In this document: in pieces, positions 31,386-39,366 of the stretch
Layout of the letters: each line of letters opens with the position of its first letter
Numbering within the stretch: position 1 is the stretch's first letter
From: Pseudomonadota bacterium
GTDB taxonomy: Bacteria > Verrucomicrobiota > Verrucomicrobiia > Limisphaerales > SXTU01
Direction: 5' to 3'
DNA: 54,391 bases
NCBI GenBank assembly: GCA_009922615.1
Contig: RFVF01000030.1
Location: 1 to 54,391 of the forward strand
Program-made: the position numbers and the translations under genes
Notes under the pieces: model-generated
Database searches by the model: none
What the model was told of the DNA's origin: nothing
Seen by the model: only the letters and a program-made list of their open reading frames with translations

Positions 31386-32492
31386 ATGAAAGCCGCCTTT
31401 TGCTCCGCCCTCCACTTGTTCCTCATTGGCCTCGGGTGCTGGAACGCCCGCGCGGCCGCGCCGGCCAAGCCGCCGACGATTGTCCTCATCAGCGGTGAGT
31501 TCGAATACAAGTCCGCCGAAACGCTGCCACTGCTCAAGACGCAGTTGGAGTCAAAGCTCGGCGCGAAGTGCATTTACCTCCAGCGCAAGCCAGGCACAAA
31601 CGTGCATGACATTCCCGGCCTGGAGGCGTTGGAGCAGGCGGATCTCGCGATCTTGTTCATTCGGCGGATGGTGCTGCCGGAGGAGCAGCTCGCTCGGTTC
31701 AAACGTTACGCTGCGTCAGGCCGGCCCATTATCGGGTTGCGCACGGCGAGTCATGCGTTTGAGAACTGGAAGGAATGGGATCATGACGTGCTCGGCGGCA
31801 ATTATCACATGCATCACGACAACAAGCTGGCGACGACGGTCCAGACGGTGCCAGCGGCGGCGACGCATCCGATACTGGCGGGGTTGCCGAAGGAGTTCAT
31901 CAGCCCGGGCTCGCTCTACAAAAACAGCCCGTTGCCGGAGGGCTCGCAGGTGTTGCTGACCGGCTCGGTCCCGGGCCAGCCGGCCGAGCCGATTGCCTGG
32001 ACGCACAAGTATGGCACCACGCCGGTCTTCTACACTTCGCTCGGCCACCCGAAGGATTTCGCGCTGGAGCCGTTCAATCGACTGATGCTGAATGCCGTGC
32101 AATGGGCGCTAGCCCAACCGGTGATGACCGCGCCGCCGGCCACGGCCACTGCCGCCGCCGTCGGTGGGCCGACGGGCTACCGACGCGTCGGGGTCGCGGA
32201 GTTTGAGCAATTGTGGCGGGAGAAGAAAGCCACCGTGCTGGATGTGCGCACGGCAGGAGAATTTCAGGCCGGGCACATTCCCGGCGCGGTGAATTTGGAC
32301 ATGCTGGATGCGGGTTTCGAGCAGAAACTGGCCGGGCTCAACAAAACACAAACCTTTCTGGTGCATTGCGCCTCCGGCCGACGCAGCGCCAACGCCGCTC
32401 AACAAATGAAGGACCTCGGTTTCCGGTCGTTGGTGGAACTGGCACCGGGCTTCAATGCCTGGCAGGCCGCCGGCAAGCCGGTCGAGAAATAG
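31386..32492 (+). CDS. Secreted ThuA-like domain fused to rhodanese domain
   Basis: 368 residues. A signal peptide (KAAFCSALHLFLIGLGCWNA) is cleaved near AAAP. Residues about 25-235 form a ThuA-like, amidotransferase-fold domain: PTIVLISGEFEYKSAETLPL, ADLAILFIRRMVLPEEQLAR, GRPIIGLRTASHAFENW, PVFYTSLGHPKDF. Such domains in PVC bacteria accompany carbohydrate-active proteins. After a Pro/Ala/Thr linker (about 240-260) comes a complete rhodanese domain: VLDVRTAGEFQAGHIPGAVN and VHCASGRRSANAAQQMKDLG, with the catalytic Cys in HCASGRR. The combination suggests a periplasmic protein handling sulfur or an oxyanion as well as a sugar-like ligand, but this is inference. It converges with the kinase gene, 3 nt between stops. 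Confidence 0.85.
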   Translation: MKAAFCSALHLFLIGLGCWNARAAAPAKPPTIVLISGEFEYKSAETLPLLKTQLESKLGAKCIYLQRKPGTNVHDIPGLEALEQADLAILFIRRMVLPEEQLARFKRYAASGRPIIGLRTASHAFENWKEWDHDVLGGNYHMHHDNKLATTVQTVPAAATHPILAGLPKEFISPGSLYKNSPLPEGSQVLLTGSVPGQPAEPIAWTHKYGTTPVFYTSLGHPKDFALEPFNRLMLNAVQWALAQPVMTAPPATATAAAVGGPTGYRRVGVAEFEQLWREKKATVLDVRTAGEFQAGHIPGAVNLDMLDAGFEQKLAGLNKTQTFLVHCASGRRSANAAQQMKDLGFRSLVELAPGFNAWQAAGKPVEK

Positions 32493-32495
32493 CCG

Positions 32496-33470
32496 TCACT
32501 CCTCAGAACTGTTGTATTTCTGAATGAGCAGATGGCTGCGGGCGGCGGTCAGCTCCATGATGAACTGGTCGTAGCTCTGGAACCGATCGTCGGGATTCTT
32601 CGCCATCGCGGTGCAGATCGCCTCGTTCGTCTTGGCCTGGATATCTGGCAGTTCTTCGATAGGTGGCCTGAGCGGCTGTTCGACATGCGCGAGGGCCACG
32701 TCGTTGACCGTCGGTGCCTCGAAGGGCACATGGCCCGTGAGCGCGTGATACAGCGTGCCGGCCAGGGAATACATGTCCGAGCGAAAATCTTCCGTGCCCA
32801 GCGAAATGCGTTCCGGAGCGATGTAATAGGGCGTGCCGAAGACGCCGGCGTTCGGATCGCGACCTTCGGAGGAACTTTGCGCGAGCCCAAAGTCCACGAG
32901 CTTGGGTTCGGGCGGCTCGTCGTTGTTGAAGAGGATGTTGCCCGGCTTGATGTCCAGATGCAGCAGGCCATGGCGATTCGCGCAGTCCAATGCGGAGGCG
33001 ATCTTGATGCCCACATCCAGCACAAGCAGTTCGTCCACTCGGCCCTGTGATTCGATACGGCCGTCGAAGGTGCCGTTGTCGGCCAGCTCCATGACGAGGT
33101 ATTTCTGCCCATCCAGCTCGTCGAAGGTGTAGATGTGGATGATGTTGCCGTGGTTGAGGCCAGCACAGGCGCGAGCTTCACGCTTGAACGCCTCGACTTG
33201 AATGGGATCCACAGCGATGTCCGGCTTCATCAGCTTGACGGCCACCTCGCGGTTGAGGTTGGTGTCGAACGAACGAAACACCGTGCCCATGCCGCCGGAC
33301 GCAATGACACCCCGCAACTCGAACTGGCGCAGCCGCACGGTGATCATCACCGGGCCGCCGCACTTGTTGCAGGCTTGGGTCTCGAACGGCGGCAGGTCGC
33401 TCGGAATAAAATTCTTCGCGGCACACCGGCCACACGCCACCATCTTCAGCGATCTCTTGCCTTCGCTCAT
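32496..33470 (-). CDS. Soluble Ser/Thr protein kinase with N-terminal zinc ribbon
   Basis: 324 residues. The N-terminus has two CXXC pairs (C13/C16 and C34/C37), a zinc-ribbon arrangement. The kinase domain (about 50-310) has IASGGMGTVF glycine loop, VAVKLMKPDI with the ATP-binding Lys, the catalytic loop HLDIKPGNILF, DFGLAQ, APERISLGTEDFRSDMYSLA and RFQSYDQF. The catalytic loop has Leu in place of the usual Arg of HRD, so it is a non-RD type kinase. There is no transmembrane segment or sensor domain, so it must be cytoplasmic. Substrates are unknown. A possible promoter (TTGAGC, 16 nt, TAGCGT at 33517-33490) lies upstream. Divergent from waaA. Confidence 0.9.
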   Translation of the reverse strand: MSEGKRSLKMVACGRCAAKNFIPSDLPPFETQACNKCGGPVMITVRLRQFELRGVIASGGMGTVFRSFDTNLNREVAVKLMKPDIAVDPIQVEAFKREARACAGLNHGNIIHIYTFDELDGQKYLVMELADNGTFDGRIESQGRVDELLVLDVGIKIASALDCANRHGLLHLDIKPGNILFNNDEPPEPKLVDFGLAQSSSEGRDPNAGVFGTPYYIAPERISLGTEDFRSDMYSLAGTLYHALTGHVPFEAPTVNDVALAHVEQPLRPPIEELPDIQAKTNEAICTAMAKNPDDRFQSYDQFIMELTAARSHLLIQKYNSSEE

Positions 33471-33604
33471 TTGTTTGGACTGCGCGCCAACGCTAACACC
33501 CGCAAAGTTTTGCTCAAGACTTGATTCAGCCGACGCGTGCCGTTCGTTACTCGTTGGCTTTTAAGCTTGGTAACGGGACGGCATTTTGATTCAACCAACG
33601 GCAC

Positions 33605-34909
33605 ATGCGGACGCTTTACCACCTGCTCTTCCCCGTTTTCTTCGGGTTGAGCGCGCCGTATTACTTCTGGAAAATGTGGCGGCGCGGTGGCTGGCGGCGC
33701 GGCTTTGGCGAACGCTTTGGCAGGATTGCAGATAGCAAACTCCATGCCCTCGCAGGCGGGCCGGTGCTTTGGCTCCATGCCGTCAGCGTCGGCGAGGTGA
33801 ATGTCTGCCTCCAGCTCATCGCGGCGTTGCGGGCACGGCTGACGGGCTGGAAGTTCGTCGTGTCCACCACCACCTCCACGGGCATGGGTGAACTGGAAAA
33901 GAAACTCCCGGCGGAGGTGGTCCGCCTTTATTACCCGGTCGATTTCCCATGGACGGTGCGTCGTTCGCTGGCCGCCGTGCGGCCCTCCGCCATCGTGCTC
34001 GTGGAGGCGGAACTCTGGCCGAACTTCCTCTGGCAGACGCAGGCGCTCAGGCTGCCCGTCTGCCTCGCCAACGCCCGCATCTCGGACCGTTCGTTCCCCC
34101 GCTACTTGCGCGCCAGGTTTCTCTTTCGCGATCTCTTCGCCAGCTTCGCCGCCGTCGGAGCGCAGAACGAAGCGGATGCCCAACGACTCGCCGCGCTGGG
34201 CTGCCGCGCCGCGGCCATCCACGTCACCGGCAATGCCAAGTTCGATGCCGCCGCCCCGTCCGGCGGTGCGACGCTCGATGTGCCTGCGCTCCTGCGCCAG
34301 CTCGGCGTGCCGGAAGATGCGTTGCTGCTCGTCGCCGGCAGCACGCACGCAGGTGAGGAAGTGTTGCTCGCGCAGATGTTTCTCCGCCTGCGGGCACAGT
34401 TCCCGAAACTCTTCCTCATCCTCGTCCCGCGCCACTTCGAGCGCACCAAGGCCGTGGTCGATGAACTGCGGCCCACGGGCGTCCGGCTCGTGCTGCGCAC
34501 GGAACTCGCCGGGGGAAAATCATTCGCGCCCGGCAGTGTGGATGTTTTGCTCGTCAATACGACGGGCGAACTACGTCACTTCTACCGCCATGCCACCCTC
34601 GTCTTCGTCGGCAAAAGCCTCACCGCCAAGGGCGGGCAAAATCCCATCGAGCCCGGCGCCCTGGGCAAGGCGATGCTCTTCGGCCCGCACATGGAAAACT
34701 TCCGGCCCATTGCCGCCGACTTCGTGGCCAGCGATGGCGCGGTGCAGGTGCGCGATGCGGCCGAATTGGAAACCGCGATGGCGGCGTTGCTGGGCGATGC
34801 CGCCCGGCGCGAACAGCTCGGGGCAAACGCGCTGCGCGTGGTGCAGCGGAATCAGGGGGCTTCCGAGCGGACGGCAGAAATGATCGTGGCGCAGTTGACC
34901 CGGCGCTAG
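33605..34909 (+). CDS. waaA: 3-deoxy-D-manno-octulosonic acid transferase
   Basis: 434 residues, normal length. WaaA (KdtA) transfers Kdo from CMP-Kdo to the lipid A precursor at the inner membrane. Residues 1-25 hold an amphipathic or membrane helix. Then come RRGFGERFGRI, LWLHAVSVGEVN with the catalytic Glu, STTTSTGMGELEKKL, YYPVDFPWTVRRSLAAVRPS, VLVEAELWPNFLWQT, LANARISDRSF, VTGNAKFDA, LLLVAGSTHAGEE, LILVPRHFER and FVGKSLTAKGGQNPIEPGAL. All family motifs are intact. It stands apart from lpxI and lpxK by two unrelated genes. It converges with purF, 7 nt between stops. Confidence 0.95.
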   Translation: MRTLYHLLFPVFFGLSAPYYFWKMWRRGGWRRGFGERFGRIADSKLHALAGGPVLWLHAVSVGEVNVCLQLIAALRARLTGWKFVVSTTTSTGMGELEKKLPAEVVRLYYPVDFPWTVRRSLAAVRPSAIVLVEAELWPNFLWQTQALRLPVCLANARISDRSFPRYLRARFLFRDLFASFAAVGAQNEADAQRLAALGCRAAAIHVTGNAKFDAAAPSGGATLDVPALLRQLGVPEDALLLVAGSTHAGEEVLLAQMFLRLRAQFPKLFLILVPRHFERTKAVVDELRPTGVRLVLRTELAGGKSFAPGSVDVLLVNTTGELRHFYRHATLVFVGKSLTAKGGQNPIEPGALGKAMLFGPHMENFRPIAADFVASDGAVQVRDAAELETAMAALLGDAARREQLGANALRVVQRNQGASERTAEMIVAQLTRR

Positions 34910-34916
34910 TCTCCGC

Positions 34917-36383
34917 TCACAGCAGCCGTGGCTGCTTCTCTTCCTTGGCCAGCGCTTCGCCCAGGCTTTCCACGCGGGCGCGGCGGCGTTCCATGATGTT
35001 CTTCTCCAGCTTGGGATCGTAGGCCACCGGGTAATCGCCGTCGTAGCACGCCATGCAGAAGCCAGTGCGCGGCAGGCCGGTAGCCTTCACCATGCCGTCC
35101 TGCGAGAGGTAGTGGAGCGAGTCGGCGTTCAGATACTGGCGAATCTCGTCGAGCGAATGGTTCGCTGCCATCAGCTTGTTGCGATCGGGGAAGTCGATGC
35201 CATACACGCAGGGGTTCATGTGCGGCGGGCAGGAGACGAGCACGTGGACTTCCTTGGCGCCAGCTTCCTTGAGGCTGTTGACGCGCGTCTTACACGTGGT
35301 GCCACGCACGATCGAGTCATCCACGATGATGACGCGCTGGCCGCGCACGAGGTCGCCGATCAAGTTCAGCTTCACGCGCACCGCGAAGTCACGGATGAGC
35401 TGCGAGGGCTGGAGAAAGCTGCGGCCAACGTAGTGGTTGCGGACGAAGGCCATCTCGTAAGGGATGCCGGACTCGAGCGAGTAGCCCAGCGCAGCAGAGT
35501 TGCCGCTGTCGGGCACGGGAATGACGAGGTCGGCCTTGATCGGATGTTCGCGCGCGAGCTGGCGGCCCATCTCCACGCGGGTGCGATAGACATTGCGGCC
35601 GTTGAGGTTGCTGTCCGGCCGCGCGAAGTAAACGTATTCGAAGATGCAGAACGCGCGGCGTTCGTGCGCCGGAAACGCCTGCACGCTCTTCAACCCGTGC
35701 TGGTTGATGATGACCACCTCGCCCGGCGCCACGTCGCGGACGAACTTGGCGTGGATCAAATCGAAAGCACAGGTCTCGCTCGACAGCACCCAGGCATCAC
35801 CGACCTTGCCGATGGAGAGCGGGCGGAAACCGTGCGGGTCGCGCACGCCGATGAGCTCGTGCTCGGTCATGATGACAAGCGAGAACGCGCCCTCGATACG
35901 ACGGACCGTGCTGATAATCGCGCTTTCACCGCGCGGGTCGCCGGGCTGGGCCAGGAGGTGGAGAATGATCTCGCTGTCCACCGTGGTCTGGAAGATGGAG
36001 CCCTTGGCCTCGAGCTCCTCGCGGAGTTGGGCGGCATTGGTGAGATTGCCGTTGTGCGCCACGGCGATCTGGCCGCGCGCACAATCCACCGTGAGCGGCT
36101 GCGCGTTACGGATGTGCGAGGAGCCAGTGGTGGAGTAGCGCGTGTGCCCGACGGCCATGGAGCCCACCAGCTTGTGCAAATCCGCGCCGTCGAAAACCTG
36201 TGGCACCAGGCCCATGCCTTTTTGCTCACGAAACTGTTTGCCATCGCAGGCCACAATGCCCGCGCTCTCCTGGCCGCGGTGCTGGAGCGCGTAAAGGCCG
36301 TAGTAAGCCAGCTCGGCGGCGTTGGGGTGGCCGTAAATGCCAAAGACGCCGCAATAATGTTTGGGATGGTCGGGTGATTGCAT
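34917..36383 (-). CDS. purF: Amidophosphoribosyltransferase
   Basis: 488 residues. First step of purine synthesis: PRPP and glutamine to phosphoribosylamine. A 10-residue propeptide (MQSPDHPKHY) precedes C11, the N-terminal nucleophile after processing. Glutaminase domain: CGVFGIYGHPNAAELAYYGL, LQHRGQESAGI, GHTRYSTTGSS. PRTase domain: PVPDSGNSAALGYS, FVRNHYVGRSF, VIIVDDSIVRGTTCKTRV. Cys residues in FCIFEYVYFARPDSN, SCPPHMNPC and GFCMACYDGDYPV match the four cluster ligands of the Bacillus-type enzyme, so an [4Fe-4S] cluster is expected. A possible promoter (TTGCCA, 17 nt, TTGAGT) lies about 25-55 nt upstream. Confidence 0.95.
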   Translation of the reverse strand: MQSPDHPKHYCGVFGIYGHPNAAELAYYGLYALQHRGQESAGIVACDGKQFREQKGMGLVPQVFDGADLHKLVGSMAVGHTRYSTTGSSHIRNAQPLTVDCARGQIAVAHNGNLTNAAQLREELEAKGSIFQTTVDSEIILHLLAQPGDPRGESAIISTVRRIEGAFSLVIMTEHELIGVRDPHGFRPLSIGKVGDAWVLSSETCAFDLIHAKFVRDVAPGEVVIINQHGLKSVQAFPAHERRAFCIFEYVYFARPDSNLNGRNVYRTRVEMGRQLAREHPIKADLVIPVPDSGNSAALGYSLESGIPYEMAFVRNHYVGRSFLQPSQLIRDFAVRVKLNLIGDLVRGQRVIIVDDSIVRGTTCKTRVNSLKEAGAKEVHVLVSCPPHMNPCVYGIDFPDRNKLMAANHSLDEIRQYLNADSLHYLSQDGMVKATGLPRTGFCMACYDGDYPVAYDPKLEKNIMERRRARVESLGEALAKEEKQPRLL

Positions 36384-36481
36384 CGGGCGCGCGGGCGAGA
36401 CTCAAGCGGACACCTCGCAGGTTGGCAAGAGGAGAGTGCACCGCAGTGGATGCGTGTCGCGAGCAAGTCCTGAAAAATCGA

Positions 36482-37792
36482 CTACCGCTTTCCGACCAAC
36501 TCCAGCACCGCCGCCGTCATCGCGGTCACGCCGGTCTTGAGCGTCGGCTCCGGGACGGGCGCGAACTTGCTCGAATGCAGCGAGGGCAGGGTTTTGCCGG
36601 TCTTGATGCTCTCGGCCACCGATTCCTTGGTGATCGTGCCCAGCCAGAACATGCAGATGGGAATCTTCGGCTCGACGCGGCCAAACAAACCGAAGTCTTC
36701 CGCGCCCATAACGGGTTTCTTCGCGACGACGTTGCCGTCGCCGACGGAGCGGCCAATCGCACTCATGATACGCTTCGTGAGCGCGGGGTCGTTGTAAGTG
36801 GATTTCGCGCCTTCCTCGGAAACCTCGACGATGGGCAGCAGTTTTTCCGGGATGCCAGCGGCCAGCGCCTGGCCGCGCACGATGCGCTTGAGCGCGGCAA
36901 TGGAATTATCCCGCACTTCATCCGAGTAGCTGCGGAGCGTGAGCTGGAGGCGGACTTCATCGGGAATGATGTTGTGCTTCGTGCCCCCCTGGATGGAGCC
37001 GACGGTGACGACCGCCGGGTCGGTGGGCGAAGTCTCGCGGCTCACGATGGTCTGGAGACCAAGGATAATTTGCGCGGCGAGAACGATGGGATCCTTCGTC
37101 AAGTGCGGCCAGGCACCGTGGCCGCTGACGCCGCGCACGAGGATGTCCACGGTGTCGGCGTTGGCCAGCGCGTAGCCCTCGGTGTGGCCGACGGTGCCGG
37201 CCGGCAGATCACTCGCGGCGTGCAAGGCGAGGCAGAAGTCCGGCCGCGGAAAGCGCGTGTAAAGCCCCTCAGCCAACATGGCCTTCGCGCCGCCTACGCG
37301 TTCTTCGGCGGGCTGGCCGATGAAGACGAGCGTGCCGCTCCACTGATCGCGCAACGTCGCCAGCACGCGCGCCGTGCCGATGAACGAGGTCATGTGGATG
37401 TCATGCGCACAGGCGTGCATCGTGGGCACGTCGTTGCCCTTGTCGTCCTTCGTGCGGGCCTTGCTCGCGTAGGGCAGGCCGGTTTCTTCCAGCACGGGCA
37501 GACCGTCGAGGTCGGTGCGGACCAGCACGGTGGGGCCGGGTCCGTTCTTGAGCACGCCCACGACGCCGTGACCACCGACCTTGGCCGTCACCTCGAAGCC
37601 GGCTTGGTTCAACTCCTCGGCGATGCGCGCGGCGGTCTGCACTTCTTGGAACGAGATTTCCGGGTGGGTGTGCAAGTGCTGGTAGAGAGCGAGCAGACGC
37701 GGATAGTCGGCGTCCAGCTTGGCGTGGAGGGCGGGTTGGAACTCGGCGGCGTGGACTGGCCAGGCCGCGCCACACGCCAGCGTTAGAAGCAC
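36482..37792 (-). CDS. Secreted M20 family amidohydrolase
   Basis: 436 residues from GTG 37792. M20D-type metallopeptidase/amidohydrolase (hippurate or indole-acetyl amino acid hydrolase type). Signal-like start LLTLACGAAWPVHA, then HLHTHPEISFQEVQTA, VLVRTDLDGLPV, HACAHDIHMTSFIG (Cys and His ligands), IGQPAEERVGGAKAMLAEG (Glu base and ligand), the dimerisation domain (VSGHGAWPHLTKDPI) and PVMGAEDFGLFG. It would cleave N-acyl amino acids outside the cytoplasm. The signal peptide lacks the usual basic residues: the codons upstream of GTG 37792 read GRRALLPV in frame, but no start codon is found before a stop, so the true start may be non-standard or altered. It lies 48 nt after nfeD on the same strand. 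Confidence 0.85.
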   Translation of the reverse strand: MLLTLACGAAWPVHAAEFQPALHAKLDADYPRLLALYQHLHTHPEISFQEVQTAARIAEELNQAGFEVTAKVGGHGVVGVLKNGPGPTVLVRTDLDGLPVLEETGLPYASKARTKDDKGNDVPTMHACAHDIHMTSFIGTARVLATLRDQWSGTLVFIGQPAEERVGGAKAMLAEGLYTRFPRPDFCLALHAASDLPAGTVGHTEGYALANADTVDILVRGVSGHGAWPHLTKDPIVLAAQIILGLQTIVSRETSPTDPAVVTVGSIQGGTKHNIIPDEVRLQLTLRSYSDEVRDNSIAALKRIVRGQALAAGIPEKLLPIVEVSEEGAKSTYNDPALTKRIMSAIGRSVGDGNVVAKKPVMGAEDFGLFGRVEPKIPICMFWLGTITKESVAESIKTGKTLPSLHSSKFAPVPEPTLKTGVTAMTAAVLELVGKR

Positions 37793-37840
37793 AGGGAGAA
37801 GTGCCCGGCGTCCCGGTTTCTGCCAGTGGGCCGCCGCCGT

Positions 37841-39256
37841 TCAGACGGCCTCGACCACTGCATCGTGCCCGCTGTTGCTGACGATGCGAACTGGCCGACC
37901 TTTTTCGATCAGATCACCGGCGGAAACGACATCCAGAACATCGTCGCCGAACTGGGCCTTGCCGCCGGGCCGCAGCGTGGACAGCGCCACGCCCACCTGG
38001 CCGAGCCGACGCGCTTGCGTGGCGGTCAGGGCTGCCTCCGTCTGCACACCGCTGGCCCCCTGCGAGACCATGAAGTGATAAGCGTTGGTCTTGGGCATCA
38101 CGCGGCTCAGGAGGAACACGACCACCAGCGAACCGAAGCCGGCGAGCGCAAGATCGTTCAACGGCAGCCGCAACTGCGGCAGCGTCGGCAGGCTGGGCAT
38201 GCCCGGATACATGTCCACCATGCCCATCACCAACGACACGAGGACCAGCCCGAACCCCGCCAGGCCGAGCACGATGGTGCCGGGGAAAAAGAACAACTCC
38301 AGCAACACCAGCGCGATGCCCACCACGAACACCGCCACCCACTCCAAGCCCGTCAAACCCGCGACGTAACCGCCAAAAAAATAAATCGCAAAGGCCGTGA
38401 TGCCGATGATGCCCGGCAGCCCAAAGCCCGGGGTCTTGAACTCGATGTAAATCCCCGCGATGCCGATGATGAGGAGCACCGGGCTGACGAGGTTGACCCA
38501 CGACGCGAGCTTCTCCACTCCGCTGGGCTCGACGCGCCTCACCGTGGCACTCGCGAAGTTGAGTTGCTTCAACAGCGCGTCGACGTTTTCCACCGTGCCA
38601 GCCGAGAGCAACGGTTTGGCCGGCTGCCCATAGGTGCGCGCCGCCTCCTGATCGGTCAATGTGAGAATCTGTCCCTTCTCGTTGATGATTTTGTCGTCCA
38701 GCTTGAGTTCCTTGGTCTTCTTCACCATCGCGTCGGCGACCTCGGGATTGTGACCGTATTTTTCCGCGTTGGCCCGGACCAGCGCACTGATGGCGGAGGA
38801 AGTTTTGACCTCCATCGTGCCGCCAATTTCCTGAACGCCGCCGCCGGGCGCGACCATCACGGGCGCCGCCGCGCCGATGACGCTCTGCGGAGCCATGTAA
38901 ATCTTGCTGGTGCCAAACGCGATGAACGCCCCGGCGCTGAAGGCCTTTTTGTTCACGAAGGTCACGGTCTGGCCAGGGAACTTGGCGATGATGCCAATGA
39001 TTTCCTCGGTCACGTCCACGCGGCCGCCGTTGGTTTCCATGTCCAGCACGAGCAAGTCCGCCTTCGCTTCCATCGCTTCCTTCACGCCACGCCGCACGAC
39101 GTAAACGAGCGGTGGCATGATGTCCTCGCGGACAGGCAGGATGAACACCTTTTTGGAACCCGGCTCGGCCACTGCCGGCCCGGCAACCGCGCGCCCACCG
39201 ACGAGCATCGCCAGCGTCATCACCCAACCGATCAAAATCTTCAGGCCTTTGGTCAT
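37841..39256 (-). CDS. NfeD family membrane serine protease
   Basis: 471 residues. The N-terminal signal helix (ILIGWVMTLAMLVGGRAVAG) is followed by a ClpP/crotonase-fold protease domain (about 35-240): ADLLVLDMETNGGRVDVTEE, FVNKKAFSAGAFIAFGTSKI with the nucleophile Ser in SAGA, and VIGAAAPVM. Four to five transmembrane helices follow (about 275-400), and the C-terminal OB-fold NfeD domain ends it (GKAQFGDDVLDVVSAGDLIE). NfeD proteins act in membrane protein quality control, often with a stomatin partner, which is not adjacent here. ATG 39256 is preferred over an upstream in-frame ATG (39325) because a good promoter ends 6 nt before it. Confidence 0.92.
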   Translation of the reverse strand: MTKGLKILIGWVMTLAMLVGGRAVAGPAVAEPGSKKVFILPVREDIMPPLVYVVRRGVKEAMEAKADLLVLDMETNGGRVDVTEEIIGIIAKFPGQTVTFVNKKAFSAGAFIAFGTSKIYMAPQSVIGAAAPVMVAPGGGVQEIGGTMEVKTSSAISALVRANAEKYGHNPEVADAMVKKTKELKLDDKIINEKGQILTLTDQEAARTYGQPAKPLLSAGTVENVDALLKQLNFASATVRRVEPSGVEKLASWVNLVSPVLLIIGIAGIYIEFKTPGFGLPGIIGITAFAIYFFGGYVAGLTGLEWVAVFVVGIALVLLELFFFPGTIVLGLAGFGLVLVSLVMGMVDMYPGMPSLPTLPQLRLPLNDLALAGFGSLVVVFLLSRVMPKTNAYHFMVSQGASGVQTEAALTATQARRLGQVGVALSTLRPGGKAQFGDDVLDVVSAGDLIEKGRPVRIVSNSGHDAVVEAV

Positions 39257-39262
39257 GATGAC

Positions 39263-39291
39263 AGCGTAGCCCGCTGCCCCACGGCTCGCAA
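39263..39291 (-). promoter_or_regulatory. Predicted promoter of the nfeD gene, leaderless layout
   Basis: Minus strand TTGCGA (39291-39286), 17-nt spacer, TACGCT (39268-39263), 6 nt, ATG 39256. The -10 box and the distance to the start codon are the same as at lpxI. Confidence 0.5.
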
Positions 39292-39318
39292 GATCGGCGC
39301 ATGCCGCCGGAGAATGGT

Positions 39319-39347
39319 TGGACACGCGAAATCACCTTCGCCATTCT
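39319..39347 (+). promoter_or_regulatory. Possible promoter of the xylulokinase gene
   Basis: TGGACA (39319-39324), 17-nt spacer, CATTCT (39342-39347). The predicted leader is about 13 nt. The -10 match is modest. Confidence 0.3.
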
Positions 39348-39366
39348 CGTCTCACTTTTTCGACCT

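Noticed and set aside
31203..31415. Upstream extension of the LpxI frame to 31415
   Set aside because: It is translation of the hexamer palindrome (Arg-Ile and Leu-Ile runs), and a promoter ends just before GTG 31202.
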